64,000 nucleotides of DNA, taken from the NCBI GenBank assembly GCA_022385755.1, contig MU278350.1:1506486-1570485 (forward strand). The letters are read 5' to 3'. Both the position numbers and the translations under genes were made by a program. The notes below the pieces were generated by a model. The model saw nothing but the letters and a program-made list of their open reading frames with translations. It had not been told where the DNA came from and searched no databases. Below are positions 24,207 through 36,468 of this stretch, in pieces; position 1 is the first letter of the stretch; each line of letters begins with the position of its first letter. The stretch is from Trametopsis cervina (taxonomy: Eukaryota > Basidiomycota > Agaricomycetes > Polyporales > Irpicaceae).

Positions 24207-27200
24207 GATTGCAAGTATCTAATCGTGTCAATATTGCTGCTCCGTTATGGCCCGTCTGGCATTCGTGTCATCCAGTGTAGAACCAGGACTCTACTGTTGT
24301 AGCAGTGAGTCTGCGGAATGTTCGTGTGTTTAGCGAATAGACACGAGAAACGGGAAAGGTCGTTCAATGGTCGTATTTGGAGGATGAAAATGACGCTCGG
24401 CGGGTAGGCTGTTGTGCGTGCAATTAGAGCACTGCTAAGGTCGCACTCAATACCTAGCAGTCAACGGTGGCTAGAAGCTATCCCCGACATGCCCCCACAA
24501 GCGCCACAAAGCGCAGGCGCATCAATTTGATCGATCACGGCTCCGGAGAATCTGCCGGGTGTGCTGCCTCCTTCCTTCAGCACTCTCAGGTCGCACGAGC
24601 AGTACTCATGAGTAACAAGTGCACTGATTTGAATTAATGGTACGAATGCCTGAAATATTCCTGCGGCAACAATCGCGCACGCCAAGTAGCGTGGGTCAGC
24701 ACCCATACTACTTGCATGTCAATCTCCATTGGGCTAGCTTCTGGGACGTATCGAGTTCTCTACGAGATAATGCGATCGGCAACAGTGGGTACTATATAGC
24801 GCTATTAGCTGACCCCGCCCGTATATCTCCAGTTCCACTTGAGAATTCAGAGAACAGGGCCACTCCTATTACAAGCCAGGAAAAGACACGACCACCAGGA
24901 GGAGAGCTCAAAGTGACCACGCTCATCCTAGCGGTGCGCCATATCATGCAGTGTTTCAATGATGCCAATGACTTCGCATTGAGCACAGGTTACATCCATG
25001 GCGATACTGGATGAAGACCCGTTCTCCGGTGGCGTCGCCTGTTTTCCTCCTTGATGCTTCACATGTCCTGCAAGTTTGACTGACCACAGCGCTGCGTTTA
25101 CGTCTCGACCGAAATGCTACAGCCTTGCGCGTCGGATAGGTAACCCATCTTGAACAGAGTGCCACACTCCGTTCAGGATGAATTTTGCCACGTTGCAGCG
25201 TCCAAGAGTGTGTACCCCTGCGTGGTGTTTGACGTCGGACATAACAGTGATAGTCGTGTGTCTGATCTGTCTCTATCTGTGTTGCAGTGATCATGTCGTA
25301 CAAGTGACAGGCATCTCACCTTATGGACCTCCGAGTCTTTGTTCTCCATTAGTATTGTTAAACGGAGAAGACGTAATGTGTACATGCGTCTGCACACATC
25401 CGACGCAGGATCCTCATTGACCTACTGCATATCAGAAGCGTCCTGTCTCATCTCAGCTGAGTAGAGGAGTACCACCCAGGGACACAAATCTAGGTTCATG
25501 ACGTCTGGGGCGGGTGTAACATCGCTTGCCTTCCATTCTCCGACCCGAGTCTCGTCGCCGACTGGTACGCTCGGCAACACGGTGGTCAGAACGCTCCAGC
25601 GGAATCGTAGACACGGGTATATACTGCGTACCGACATGACACGTTCCCAACCCCTAACAAGGGCGCGCGTTGTGTGCGGACACAACACACCACCGAACAT
25701 TGACACGCTCGGGATACGTATGGCTTTACGACGAACCGGTTGCCCATGTAGCATTACACCAACGGATAGAAATCACGAGCATGCTTAGGAACACAGGTGC
25801 CTGAACGTTCCCGCCCCAAGCTGATCCGATGCGGTTGCTCTGCGTGATGATCCACACCAGGGGTTCGCCTCGCAGTGGTTATCCGTCTAATCCGGGAGAT
25901 GCAGACACTCCGTCCCGAGGCGCGACGCAGACGCAACGGTATCCCTGTTCGAGGGGACGTCGTCAGGACTTCCGCGCGCTCATCAGGCATGCCACGACAC
26001 CACTAACAGAACCTTACCATCTCATTCTAAGTATGTTTTTAGGTTCACCTAGCCTCGCCTAGAGAGCTGCGGAGCCTGTGGCGAGAGATTTACCCGGATT
26101 CACCTGACTGCGTCAGTGATTGTTAAGATGAGTTGTAGGGCCAAGAATCTCGAGCCCGACAAGACAATGCTCACCTCGGATTGTGGTCCGGACGGTCGAT
26201 AGGCTCCGACAATCATCATAGTAAACACCTGCGGAACCATTGGTCGCCCCGCATGGTCGCACATGGGCCTGCCGAGGACAAACTTGTCACCTAACGTCCC
26301 TCATCCTACATCAGGGTCAGTAGTCAAACGAAATACACTCAAAGCCTCATGTTGATGAACCGATGAGGCAACGGCATTCGCCGCCCGCTGCAGGATCAAG
26401 CTAATGGTCGTTGCTTGTTGCGAAGTGTAGAGGTGCCTTCTTGAGCGACTCAAGTTGCTGGTTTGAGAGATGAGCGTCACAAAAGCATGGCCTCGTGATC
26501 CAAGCTGCCACCTCCCGAACTGTTGATCATTCCAGCTTGGATGGGGTCGCGACACGAGGCTTGCATAGGCATGCTGAAGAACAGCCAACATCTGGCTGCG
26601 GATGAGTGAGATTTTGCTAGTTTAGTTCTGCTCAACGTAGTCCGAGGTCGGAGGAGGATGCGAAAGGAGCTTGCGAGGAAGCGTTTTGCAAATTCAGCAT
26701 GCTTCGTCACTGATGAATCAGTCACGTGATCAGCTTATCTGCTTACCGTGTAAACCATACAGGTTTACAAGCCTGATTGTGTCTCTTAACACCTCAGTCA
26801 TGTGCAAAATAGTGTAAGGCAACGTGTGTAAAATCTTACGAAGCAATGCCCTATGCCCTTAGTCGAGCCAGTTCTGATGAGCTCCGAGACTAGGCTTTCA
26901 CAGCAGGGGCCATTTTTCAGAAAATCGGCAGCAGTGTTCATTGGCTTGGGCATCATAATCAGCCTTCTTCGGAGGTGCACACCAAGTCACGTTAACCCGG
27001 AAAGTTCCCAGACAAATTTCGCCGAGGTGCCTCGAGCGTGGTCAAGCCTGTAGCAGTGATCGTTGTCGGTCGAATGTGGGCTACGAGGCATCTGATGTTC
27101 GAGTAAACCTTCGTTCGTATCCTCCGCTTACTCCGTCGTTGGAAAAGAAGCCCATCGATTGTTAGACTGTCGTACAATGCCTGGGAGATAAAGATCTACG

Positions 27201-28105
27201 GTTACGTTGAACCCTGATGTTGATAATAATGAACCACACGCCGGATGTAAGCAAGCGCAGGCACGGTTCACACCAGAGTTTCAGTGACGCTACTGCGCTT
27301 AGGAGAGCTCAACTCCGATGCAGGCTCAGGTAGTATTCTCCACCTTGGCGTAATAGTGGCCAGGGTTCGGAAATGCCCAGATTTCCTTTCGAGGGCACCG
27401 AACACTGGCGCAAATATTGACTGTACATGGCCCGCTATGAAATGGCGGCACCGTCGCCTATTCCCGCCCTGGCAACGTCCAGAATGCGCGCTGTGTCGCA
27501 GAGCAGAGTAGTGCAAACATACACTCGCTACTGGCAGTGCTCTATGCGATAAGGAGGGCTCATGCACAGACCCCGTGGATGAAACCGACAGAGCCTCCGT
27601 GCGTATAGCAACTCCGGCGGCATCTCGCTTCGCCTCGCGTGAAAGCCACGCGAGGCAGATCATCCGTCCTTAGAAAAGGCAATACACGGGCGCCCCGAGG
27701 TCATACACATGGTTGACGCATCAGGTCACGACCAGAATTCTGCGCAATGGGCGATAATAATGTGAGTGTCGTCAAACCCAATGCCGACGCGCTTTACTCA
27801 TGGAAACACTGCGCTCACAAAGACGGTCGGGCCATGCATGGCGGCGGCCTAGGGGAAAGGTTCCCTTTCGGGCCGTGGCTGTGGCAGCAGCAATCGGTGC
27901 GTTAGCAGTGCGCCAACCTGGGTTGATCTGTGCTCTGTTCCACTTCGCTGATCTGAAACCGTCCTCTCGTGCCTCAAGATGATGGCGTACGAGATCTAGA
28001 TACCGTTCTCAGAGGCGGCTACCTGTGCACGTATGTCCGGGGTGACCTTGGATCTGGCTTCTTGGGTAGCCGATACCGACCTGCGCCCATTGCTGTAGGA
28101 CGCGA
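24207..28105. other. Gene-poor block of about 4 kb
   Basis: No frame with a recognisable domain. Small hydrophobic frames on the minus strand at about 24461-24706 (GADPRYLACAIVAAGIFQ) and 24792-24986 (RVFSWLVIGVALFSEF) could be relics of a transporter gene, but they are not joined by a clean exon structure. A perfect 10-bp hairpin occurs at 27632-27656. No transposase, LTR or CRISPR-like arrays were seen. Confidence 0.45.
27632..27656. repeat. Perfect inverted repeat (10-bp stem, 5-nt loop)
   Basis: GCCTCGCGTG at 27632-27641 is followed by the loop AAAGC and the exact reverse complement CACGCGAGGC at 27647-27656. It is GC-rich, so it would form a stable hairpin in RNA or DNA. No U tract follows, and no coding region surrounds it. 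Its function is unknown. Confidence 0.7.
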
Positions 28106-28113
28106 TATATATA
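28106..28113 (+). promoter_or_regulatory. TATA box of the DUF6593-like gene
   Basis: TATATATA lies 111 bp before the ATG at 28224. A pyrimidine-rich stretch follows at about 28140-28195, a layout typical of well-expressed fungal genes. Confidence 0.65.
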
Positions 28114-28223
28114 CGTCCACGCGATGCAGCTACCAAACTCATCCCGCCTCTTCTCAATTCGTCTTCTCTTCTTTCTCTTTCTTTACAGCCGCTTTCGATT
28201 TCTTTTATATCCATAAATCTCCA

Positions 28224-28939
28224 ATGGCTTTCAGCATGAACCCTTTCACTCAAGGTGGCTGGTCCCAGCCCGGAATTGCTCCCTCAGTGTTTGGTGCACT
28301 TCCGACTCTCCCAATTTCTGCTTCCGTCCCGAGGGCTATCCAGCCAGACAGCGTCACCTTCCAGTTCGCCCAGTTCAACAGCACGGTGCTGAACTGCTCG
28401 GTGCTCACCCCGCAATCGCGCGTCGGGTACCGCATTGTAACGGAGACTACGATGCCATCATGTACGCTCTGGAAGGACCAGGAACACCGCGTCATTGCGA
28501 TGGTGCAATGGCAGCCGCATGCGACGCTTGAAATTCGGGGCGTGGCTCCCAAGCAGCGGGTTCGGGAGTGGCTCAAGCTCTCCCCGGATCAGAGGTTTGT
28601 ATAGTTTGTATCCTATCCATTACGCTACACGTCTTAATGCTCACTACTATCTCTTAGCGTCCGCACCATGGAAGTGAGAGGCGTTCGATATGCCTGGGCC
28701 CCAATGGATACATTTATTTGTGTAAGCGGCTCATCTTTTTCCCGGCACGAATTTTACTAAGCAGCACACTTTGACAGCTCTATAAAACGCAGACTTCTGC
28801 ACCAAAAGTTCTCGCTCGCGTCGCCAGAGCACCCAACACTGTTCTTTTAGAAGTCACGCAGGAGGCAATGCAGTTGGGCCTGCTCGAGCCTTGCCTCGTC
28901 GCCACTGTCCTCTTCGTTTGTGGTCATAACATTGACTGA
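28224..28939 (+). CDS. DUF6593-like small protein
   Basis: Probably a member of the DUF6593 family, small proteins expanded in mushroom-forming fungi with no known function. Three exons: 28224 to about 28592, about 28658-28720, and about 28780-28939. The start is the ATG at 28224 (MAFSMNPFTQGGW). The body has a beta-rich pattern: SVTFQFAQFNSTVLNCSV, then VGYRIVTETTMPSCTLWKD, HRVIAMVQWQPHATLEIRG, then VRYAWAPMDTFICLYKT and VLLEVTQEAMQLGLLEPC. The first donor is GTTTGT, weaker than the usual GTRNGT. The product is about 195 residues with no signal peptide. The family call rests on pattern memory and is tentative; the gene itself is well supported by splice continuity and a strong promoter layout. 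Confidence 0.7.
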
Positions 28940-29383
28940 CCGAAATACCTCTGGAATCTCCTTGCTATCCTCGCTGTATCGTTAGGTTTCTCGACCGCTG
29001 GATCACTGTATTTTTAGCCTCCTCGCTCTTCTGCTTGTCCGATTAATTTATGTAGCGCTACGTTCGCTCCGTCTCGTTCACCCTTGTAGCTTTAGTCTTG
29101 CTTAGACCAGGCCTCGTACTGTATATACATTCACCTCCGCTCTGTAGCATAGTCCATGTAGCCAATGACATTATCTATGTATTTAATTTCTCGCATCCAG
29201 ATGGAATGCACACCAACACAAGTGAGAACCGCTGGCTCGATCTATCTCGGATATGTTCTCGCAGTTCTTCATCAGAATGAACAAGGATAGGTGAAAGTGA
29301 ATGATTTATGGCACAATATTATGTAACAGGAGAGCTGAACAAGCAATTACACGAGACATGCGCGCAGTTCTTCAAAGTCGATT
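28940..29383. other. Intergenic between convergent genes, about 440 bp
   Basis: AT-rich 3' flanks of the DUF6593-like and Nup96 genes. No gene is supported. Confidence 0.45.
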
Positions 29384-32288
29384 TTATGCAACCTCGATAC
29401 TCCGCAGAAACTTCTCATAAGCCGTTGCTCGGATGTGGCCCAACTTGGCCGATTCAGGTATGCGCACGTTTTTGAACTGCTGACCGAGCTGGAGATTGAC
29501 TCGTATTAACACCGTGCACTCACGTAACTCAGAGCACAGCAAATGACTCACAGCAAGCGGGCGGATCTGATCTAGGCGCGACGTGAGTCCAGAGATCATT
29601 TCTGAAAGCGCGACTTTATGTCGAATATCAAGTTGCTCGTTGATGACATCAGGCAGTTGTTGGATCAGCTTCGGCACTGTCCGTGTCAGCTCCTCGATCT
29701 CCGCTGCGTCAGCAGCATCTGGGTCGATGGGGTTGTCCAGTCTATCCCGTAGTTCCGGTAAGCGGGTCATGACGTGAGCATAATCCAGGAAAACCTGCAT
29801 GAATAAATTGTCAGCATGGAATTCCCATTTGTAGTGCCAAAGACATACTTTTCCACGACTATGCCAACCGTCAACTGGATGCCCTGCGATCCTATGGAAA
29901 AGCTCTCGCAACAGCTCTATATCCTTCCGCATAATTGCATCAGGCGCGAGCTCCACAACTGCAAGCTCGTGTGCGGCGGTGTACATGCCAGCCATGAGAT
30001 AAAGCTCATAAGCATCATATACCTCGCCTTGAGCGACCGCATAGATTGCCTGAGAGCAAAGTTCAGCACATAATTAGCCATAGAACCCTAAAATCTTACC
30101 TTCGCTTCGTTGACCCAAGCCATGGGTATCTTCAGACTGCCTACGAGACCCCTCATCATCCAGTCATCAATTTTGGGCGCATTGCGCGCGAGAATATCTT
30201 TGATCGCCCGTTGACGTCTGTGAATTTACATCAGTGGATGCCAAATGTGGATTTTGTTCGAAATGTTCACCCTGCGGAGCCTTCCAAGTGTAACAAGACG
30301 AAGACGGCCTCTTGCAACATTCCCATCTCCTCCAGCTGAAGCGCGTAGCTATTTGCCAATAGGTCGGCGCTAGGGCTGTGGCCCTCTACTCCAACATCAC
30401 TTTCTGAATCACCTCCTTCGTCGCGCTGGCCGTCAGCGCCAACATCGCCTCTATCAGCGAAGTCACGTATACGGAGACACCGTGACAGCAGAATGTAGAG
30501 ATGCCATGGCAGACGGAAGTCTGACGGTGAAGCGCTGAACGACAAGGGTGTCAGTAAATGGGAAAGGGGGTAGTCAGGCTCGGCAAAGAGCTTGATCAGG
30601 GTGAACAGAGCGTCAGAGAGCTCTGTGCTAGGAGGAAGGTTCCAAGCGGATGGAGAGGATGAGCCTGTGGCGCGATACCATGGTACCGGAGGAGCAACAT
30701 GGGGCGTATTTGTCTCAACCAAGCTGTCGTAGGCGGCGAAAGAATCGGATATGCTAGAGTCAAGGGACTCGCCGAACCAAAGATGAAGCCCGAACGCACG
30801 CTTCCAATCCAGATTTTGTCCCAGACGTATGTCTGGACAAAGCTCGAGGCCTGTACCTTTCGATCCCTCCAGAACGTCGACAATGCCTGCAAGGAGAGCG
30901 TATATCCTACGGACATTTGCGTCAATGTGGACATCGACTTTCTGTTCGCGCCATATGGCCAACTGAGCACGAAGATTTTGCTTGAACTCGGCGTCGCCGC
31001 CAGCTTGAGAGAGCAACGTCGCCAGTTTCACATTGGATGAGTCGAGCGCCAAGTCGCATGCTTTCTCGATCTGATTGCCGGTTAGGAGGGTGAATATAGC
31101 ACGGGCCCAATCTTGCCCCGACTCAGATACTTCCATCTCAACTACGGGCGCCACTGTATCCTGTAGCCAGGCCGAAAGAGCGGTCTTCCTCCGTAATTCT
31201 TGCACACGAGCTCGTACATCTGCACTGACACTGTCGGCTAGGCGAAGGTCAATAGGGTCGAAAAGGGCTCGTCCGAGACGCAGTAAAGAGGCTTCAAATG
31301 ATTTGTCGGTCGGAGGGAACAGACTCTCGAATGAGGCAAAAGTCAGGTGGCGAGAGGGGGTTGCGCAGGGTACACCGTCTGCATCCGGCTCAATCGCGGT
31401 GTGCGTGAGACTGTGTCCGAGGAGTCTTGATGCATGTTCGGTCGCCTCCTCTGTGATAGCAGCAATAGTGGGTACTGTAGACACACTTACCACAGAAGAG
31501 TTAGCCGTAGATGCACTAGATAAACAATCAGCTCGCAATACGCGTCAACTACTAAAAAGCGACGTACGAATCGCTCCAGGGAGCGCATAAACTACCCAGA
31601 TGAGCGATAGTACCGCCAGGTCCCCACCCAACGCGGAACGAACGTCCAAAGGATAATCCAGAGTCAAGAAACAGGCCTTCGTGTCCTGTCACTACCGACG
31701 CAGAGCTCTCTACCCGCGCATACTTTCTTGAAGGTCGGAACGGCGCGGGATCAATGTCTTGAGCAAAAGACGGCCGCTACAACGCGACTGTCAGGTGAGA
31801 CTGTAGTAAAATGAGTTAAGGTTACACACTTGTCTAGAGTCGGCGCGTAGTCCCTCCCCTTCTGAGTCCCTACTATGTTTCCGGCCTATTGTGGCGGGTG
31901 GTATTAAGCGTCGGCGTGGTTCTTGCTGACGCGAAATTTCTTGCATAGCAGCCGCCTCTTCTGGTAGTCGGAAAAGCGTAGCCTGCATTACGTGCATCTT
32001 CTGGGGATCTACACCAATGTCTCGCGCCCATGGAATGAGAGTTGGGTCGGCAAGCCTGGCATCGTTCGGGGGTGGCGAAGCAGAAGACACTGAACTATTA
32101 TCTTCATCTTGCTCGGGCTCCGTATACATGTCACTGTCCTCCGAGTCGCGCAAAGGCTGCGGCACGCGAGCAGTTGCCGGCCTGGTTGACGGTCCCGCCA
32201 CTGGTATTCTGTGGTCGCTGGAAGTGCTGTCATCGGATGACGGATATTCATCTTCACTGTCCGTTGCGTATGCCCGAAAGCGCGTCAT
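29384..32288 (-). CDS. Nucleoporin Nup96 (Nup145C-type), encoded as a separate protein
   Basis: Scaffold nucleoporin of the Y-complex of the nuclear pore. The start ATG at 32288-32286 gives MTRFRAYATDSEDEYPSSDD, an acidic Ser/Asp/Glu N-terminus. Next come IPWARDIGVDPQKMHVMQAT, then across an intron GLFLDSGLSFGRSFRVGWGPGG (in part, the family's RVGWGP hallmark), and a long alpha-helical Nup96 domain: GQDWARAIFTLLTGNQIEKA, LDWKRAFGLHLWFGES and SYALQLEEMGMLQEAVFVLL. The last exons end in FLRSIEVA. In animals and fission yeast Nup96 is released from a Nup98-Nup96 precursor by self-cleavage. Here the frame begins at the acidic N-terminus, with no FG repeats and no autoproteolytic HFS motif upstream, and the next gene out is the divergent RPA3. 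So Nup96 is expressed alone. Confidence 0.87.
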
Positions 32289-32642
32289 GGTGAAGGCTGC
32301 TGAGAGCTGATATGGAGAGAGGCGTTTAGAGTTTGGTAATGCACTGCAAGAGTTTGTATAGCATTCAGGAGCGGGAGGCCAAGAAGCTGAAGAACGGACA
32401 AAAGAACGGGATGATGGCCAAACGAGCCCCGTCAAACAGCGAACTGTGACAAGTGTGCGGCTCCTGTGACAAACGCGTTTGATGTCACGGACGCGTTCGT
32501 GCGGGATTCTCAGCAGCCACCACACGGCCTTTCTATATCGATCTCATTCTGTGCTATCACCCTTTCTCCATCCATTGTCTTGCTCGGTATGTGAGCTCTA
32601 ACAGCTACACTGCTGCCAGATTTCATCTGTACTCCAGGTGTG
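32289..32642. promoter_or_regulatory. Divergent Nup96/RPA3 promoter with two MluI cell-cycle boxes
   Basis: This 354-bp interval separates two start codons. ACGCGT occurs at 32473-32478 and 32491-32496, 13-18 bp apart and about 150-170 bp before the RPA3 ATG. ACGCGT is the MCB site bound by MBF (Mbp1/Swi6 or Res/Cdc10) at G1/S genes in fungi, and RPA subunits are classical targets. Binding here is inference. Confidence 0.6.
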
Positions 32643-33123
32643 ATGACCACCAATTCGCCGCGGGTTAATTCAGGTCGCTTGAGCGACTACGTCAACCGTA
32701 CAGTGCGTCTCACGGGCAAAGTGCTACGCGTAAGTGTATAGATCATCCAAAGAATCCTATAATGTGAATGATATATTTCCAGTTCAATGAGGCGTCAGAT
32801 GAGGTAGTCCTACAAGCCAGTGATAAAGGGGAAGTTAAAGTCATACTCCTCCCGGTACAGTACTCATTAGCTATATGAGGTCTATCTAATAAAGTTCATA
32901 TTTAGGGCGAAAAAGGGGTCATTGACACAGCCTACGTGGAGATTATAGGCGTCGTGCAAAACCAGAGTACCATCAAAGCTCAAGCTTGCATCAATCTGGG
33001 GCCTAGCCTTGGTGAGTCTCGCCTATTCTCAACCCCAACGCACCTGACAGCCTCGCAGACTTGGAATTAGTGAACTTTGTAGTGGAGAAGTGGCATGATC
33101 CAAGGTTCTCATCCATGTTCTAA
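32643..33123 (+). CDS. RPA3: Replication protein A subunit 3 (RPA14-type)
   Basis: Smallest subunit of the heterotrimeric single-strand DNA-binding complex used in replication and repair. Four exons (first 32643-32729, last ending in the TAA at 33121-33123) give about 115 residues, the normal size. One OB fold is readable: SGRLSDYVNRTVRLTGKVLR, FNEASDEVVLQASDKGEVKV, then VIDTAYVEIIGVVQ and the C-terminal helix LELVNFVVEKWHDPRFSSMF. The ATG at 32643 is the first in frame. It is divergent from Nup96, and the shared promoter carries two ACGCGT sites. Confidence 0.9.
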
Positions 33124-33500
33124 CCGGAGTGGAGAGATCGTGACTACTTTGTATTGTTCAATGTTTGTCTTTCTGCTCTTATATGTGTACCATACTGCTT
33201 TGTATTTCGCCTACAGTTGCTTCGGCTCGTGCGGATGCTCTTACGATCAGGAACAGGTTACATTTTTTCACTCATTCTCATTCGCTTCCTTGCTCACCTC
33301 CTCACATCAGGTCATTCGTTAATGTACGGGAAGACAGCGTTGAGTGAACTATATATAACTCTGTTGTTGACATGTACAGGCTACGGATGCATTAAGGATA
33401 CAATAATGATACTATGGATACAGGTTGAACCCCCACACAGCCCTTGAACGTCCATCTATATCAAGAATAACCCAGCCCATCAAGGACTAACCCGAGAGAA
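33124..33500. other. Intergenic between convergent RPA3 and DUF3455 copy 1
   Basis: About 380 bp of AT-rich 3' flank. No gene is supported. Confidence 0.45.
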
Positions 33501-34362
33501 TCAGAAGGACCCGCCATAGAAAACTAAGTATAACAGACTGGTCAGATATTGGTACGAGAATACACTTGGTTTACACTCACTGTACTGCGCAGCATATTTC
33601 ACGAAGATCTCCGGCGAGCCAGGTACGCACTTCATGAAGCATCAGCTGATGGTTTCGGCCCCTCTAACAAGATGATACTCACAGTCGTAGGAGGCTGCCC
33701 GCCTCTGGTGTCTACTCTGAATATTTGAGTGGCCAGGTCTCCGGATGTGCGATTCAAACTCAACCAATCGACATTGGTGGCAGGGTTGCTAGGATCGGGT
33801 ATGTCTCCCGTCTTGGCGCCGACTACAAATGCGTTGGGCTGACCATTCTGGCTGGCAGAGGTGAAGTCCCATTTCGCTTGCAAGGCACCCGTAGAGCCGT
33901 TTATGAAGTAATGCTGACCGAGCACATTCAGAGGGCCAAGAAGCGCGAGGCTCTGAAGCACGTCCGTTGTGTTCATCGAAGACGGGGCAAGTGCCCATGC
34001 AGAATACATCATGTCTGTGACCATGCTGTACGAGCTTGAAGACAGACACGATATGTCAAATAACTCCGCGTATGCTCCAGCAGATCTATTGAGTGATAAG
34101 TCCATGGATTATTTAATAATCTTAAGACTCACGTGTATGTCCCACCGGAATTGCAGGTGTAATTCTGGGTGCCAATAGCGGCGCCGATGAATGTAGGACC
34201 GCTCGACAATGGCGCAGCAAGCGCAGTGGCGTTCGCACCGCTGGGGATGCTTAAAGGAACTTGGGAGACGTCACAACGCTGCATAACCTGCTGCGGCGTT
34301 GGTGCTGAGAAAACCAAGGATGAGAATGCAGAGAGGAGGAAGGTCGACTTCCACGACATCAT
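33501..34362 (-). CDS. Secreted DUF3455-family protein, copy 1
   Basis: Predicted extracellular protein of the DUF3455 family (fungal and bacterial, function unknown). The ATG at 34362 starts a signal peptide (MMSWKSTFLLSAFSSLVFSA). The mature part has GPTFIGAAIGTQNYTC, AYAELFDISC, LGQHYFINGSTGALQAKWDF, NVDWLSLNRTSGDLATQ and TRGGQPP, then CVPGSPEIFVKYAAQY and a last short exon ending FYGGSF at the TGA at 33501-33503. Four exons; the first intron splits the codon after TYT and the last splits a codon after QY. Copies 2 and 3 share these positions. Several N-x-S/T sites suggest N-glycosylation. It is the first of three tandem paralogues and is closest to copy 2. Confidence 0.85.
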
Positions 34363-34973
34363 GTTGAAACAGCAACGGGAAGGGTGGTCAGGAGGGAAAA
34401 GTGAGTACGCACAGCCAACCCTCACGAGCTACATATACACCTAACAAAGCCTGTTGTACAATGGGTTCGCCTAGCCATTCGTCCTTATGTCGCTGGTCCT
34501 CAATATGCGTCGGGCGTCTACGTGTGCATTGTCCATGGGCGCTTATCCATAGGCACGCCGGTCAGGTTCATTGTTCTATGTATTCGCTTGTTTTATTCAT
34601 GAGGCCTTCAATCGCAGTTATTTTTTCACGCACGATGACTAGCTTGTTGGTGTGCCTAGGACACTCGTTGGCCAATCACACCCAGCTTGCGCACGGCCAA
34701 CGGCTCCCTATCACCTCCAGTGGAAGAAGGGACTTGATCATATTCAACACAGTACGGACGAAACGCCGTGCCATCTATCACAGAACATGATCGGTCTTAT
34801 AGGGATTGTATTGGTCCTCATTTGGAATGCTCTGGACTGCGCAGAATAGTGATGAAATTTACAATCCCATGAATTTTACGAAGGAAGATCGATGGCGAGA
34901 AAAATAGCGGTTCACTACACTGCTTTGCCTTCACGAGCAACGTAAACAAAAACATATCGCTCTCTACGCAGAT
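34363..34973. other. Intergenic between DUF3455 copies 1 and 2
   Basis: About 610 bp. A TATA-like run near 34430 (TGTATATGT on the minus strand) lies about 70 bp upstream of copy 1. No gene was recognised. Confidence 0.4.
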
Positions 34974-35845
34974 CCACCATAGAACCCTATAAGGCCAGGA
35001 TATTGTGAGATTTCGCTGATGGAATGAGAGTCAAAGAGGCTCGTACAGTATTGTGAAGTATACTTGACATCTATCTCAGGTGATCCCGGAGTGCACTAAC
35101 CACAAACGTGAGCTGCCTAGTTTCTATCCATTGATAGATTATGATCACTTACGGAAGAAGGAGGTTGTCCCCCCTGAGTCTGAACTCTGAAGACCTGATC
35201 CGCGAGCTCTCCACCGGCATTTTTCAAACTCAACCAGTCAACGTCAACGGTCGGGTTTGTGGGAGACGGAATGGTTCCTGTCCTAGCACCGAGAACGTAG
35301 GCGTTCGGGTTTCCGGCTTCACTGGCCGATGTGAAATCCCACTTAGGCGTGAGGGCACCACCGCTGGTGTTTGTGACGAAATAGTGCTGGCCAAGGACCT
35401 CGGGAGAACCGATTCCTGCCAGGGTAGAGATAATCTTCTGTGGGGTCACGAACGACGGTACTACTTTCCAGACGGCAAATGCATCCTCCGTCAGGGTATC
35501 GAAGGCTTTAGGTGAGACACAAGATAGGTCGAAAAGCTCAGCAAATGCACCCGCAGAACTGTTACAATAACCAAGGTTATGTTAGCGTGTTGCGCTGGAG
35601 CATAGGTCACCAACTTACGTGTAGGTACCTGCGGCGCCGCAAGTGTAATTTTGGGTACCGACGGCGAGGGCTATGAACTTGGGACCACTTGCCAACGGCG
35701 TGGCAAGTGAAGGAGCACCAGGCGCAACAGGCGGCAGAATCAACTTGACGTTGGATGTGTTGCACTGCGATGACTTAGCGGGTGCCGCGAACGCAGCCGT
35801 CGCAAACACAGTGAGGGTTATAAAGAAGGACAATGTGGATTTCAT
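34974..35845 (-). CDS. Secreted DUF3455-family protein, copy 2
   Basis: Tandem paralogue of the neighbouring copies. The ATG at 35845 starts a clear signal peptide (MKSTLSFFITLTVFATAAFA). The mature part has GPKFIALAVGTQNYTCGAAG, then LGQHYFVTNTSGGALTPKWD, VDVDWLSLKNAGGELADQVF and TQGGQPP, and after an intron CTPGSPEIDVKYTSQY. The last exon reads WFYGGSA, ending at the TAG at 34974-34976. The longest open frame (stop near 35117) overshoots into intron 3; the cysteine-bearing exon and last exon lie further downstream. Intron positions match copies 1 and 3. A TATA box lies at 35948-35955. Function is unknown; a wall or secreted role is inference from the signal peptide. Confidence 0.86.
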
Positions 35846-35947
35846 GCTGAACTGAGTACGAAAGGGGTGTTAAGGAGAGGACTGGGATATGCTCGGCTGT
35901 ACTGAAGAAGTCAGCTCGGTGCAGAATATAGTGAAAACTGCCTGGGG

Positions 35948-35955
35948 TATTTATA
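35948..35955 (-). promoter_or_regulatory. TATA box of DUF3455 copy 2
   Basis: On the minus strand this reads TATAAATA, about 103 bp before the ATG at 35845. Confidence 0.6.
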
Positions 35956-36468
35956 TTCTCCAGAGTACTTATGAACTGTCGCCAACGCCATTCTGAAATC
36001 TTGACCCTGTTTTTGCGACATGATTGACTTTGGTGCAAAGTATATTTAGTACGCTAATATTGCGACACATCTTTGATAATTCCGCTACGCACGTTGGCAG
36101 TGAATGGCACACCTGAGGATCTGTCACGGATCCAGGCACATTGCAGCGATTAGTTCGGCGTTCAGGAGGTTCCATCTTCTTAAACTTTCCAGCCACCATT
36201 GTGCGCCCTAACAGGTCAGCGTGCTATTCTAACTAGTGTCACGTAAAGGCGGTGAGCGCGATAGTACCAGGCCATCTGGATATAAGTATAAGTACTGCGC
36301 AAGGCTTGAAGTCTTACCGCCAGACGTATTTGAAGGGCAATGTAGTATTCATCAAATGCGCTGTGAACAATATCAAGAACGTCAGAATCGACCAGTAATT
36401 GACCATCATTACTTCGAATGTACACCGACCCTTGAACTTAGCACTCCGGAGCGCTAGAAGAGATGCAA

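Noticed and set aside
24461..24990. Hydrophobic minus-strand frames, possible transporter relic
   Set aside because: Two short hydrophobic pieces are suggestive of a major-facilitator protein, but there is no consistent exon structure and no further conserved block.
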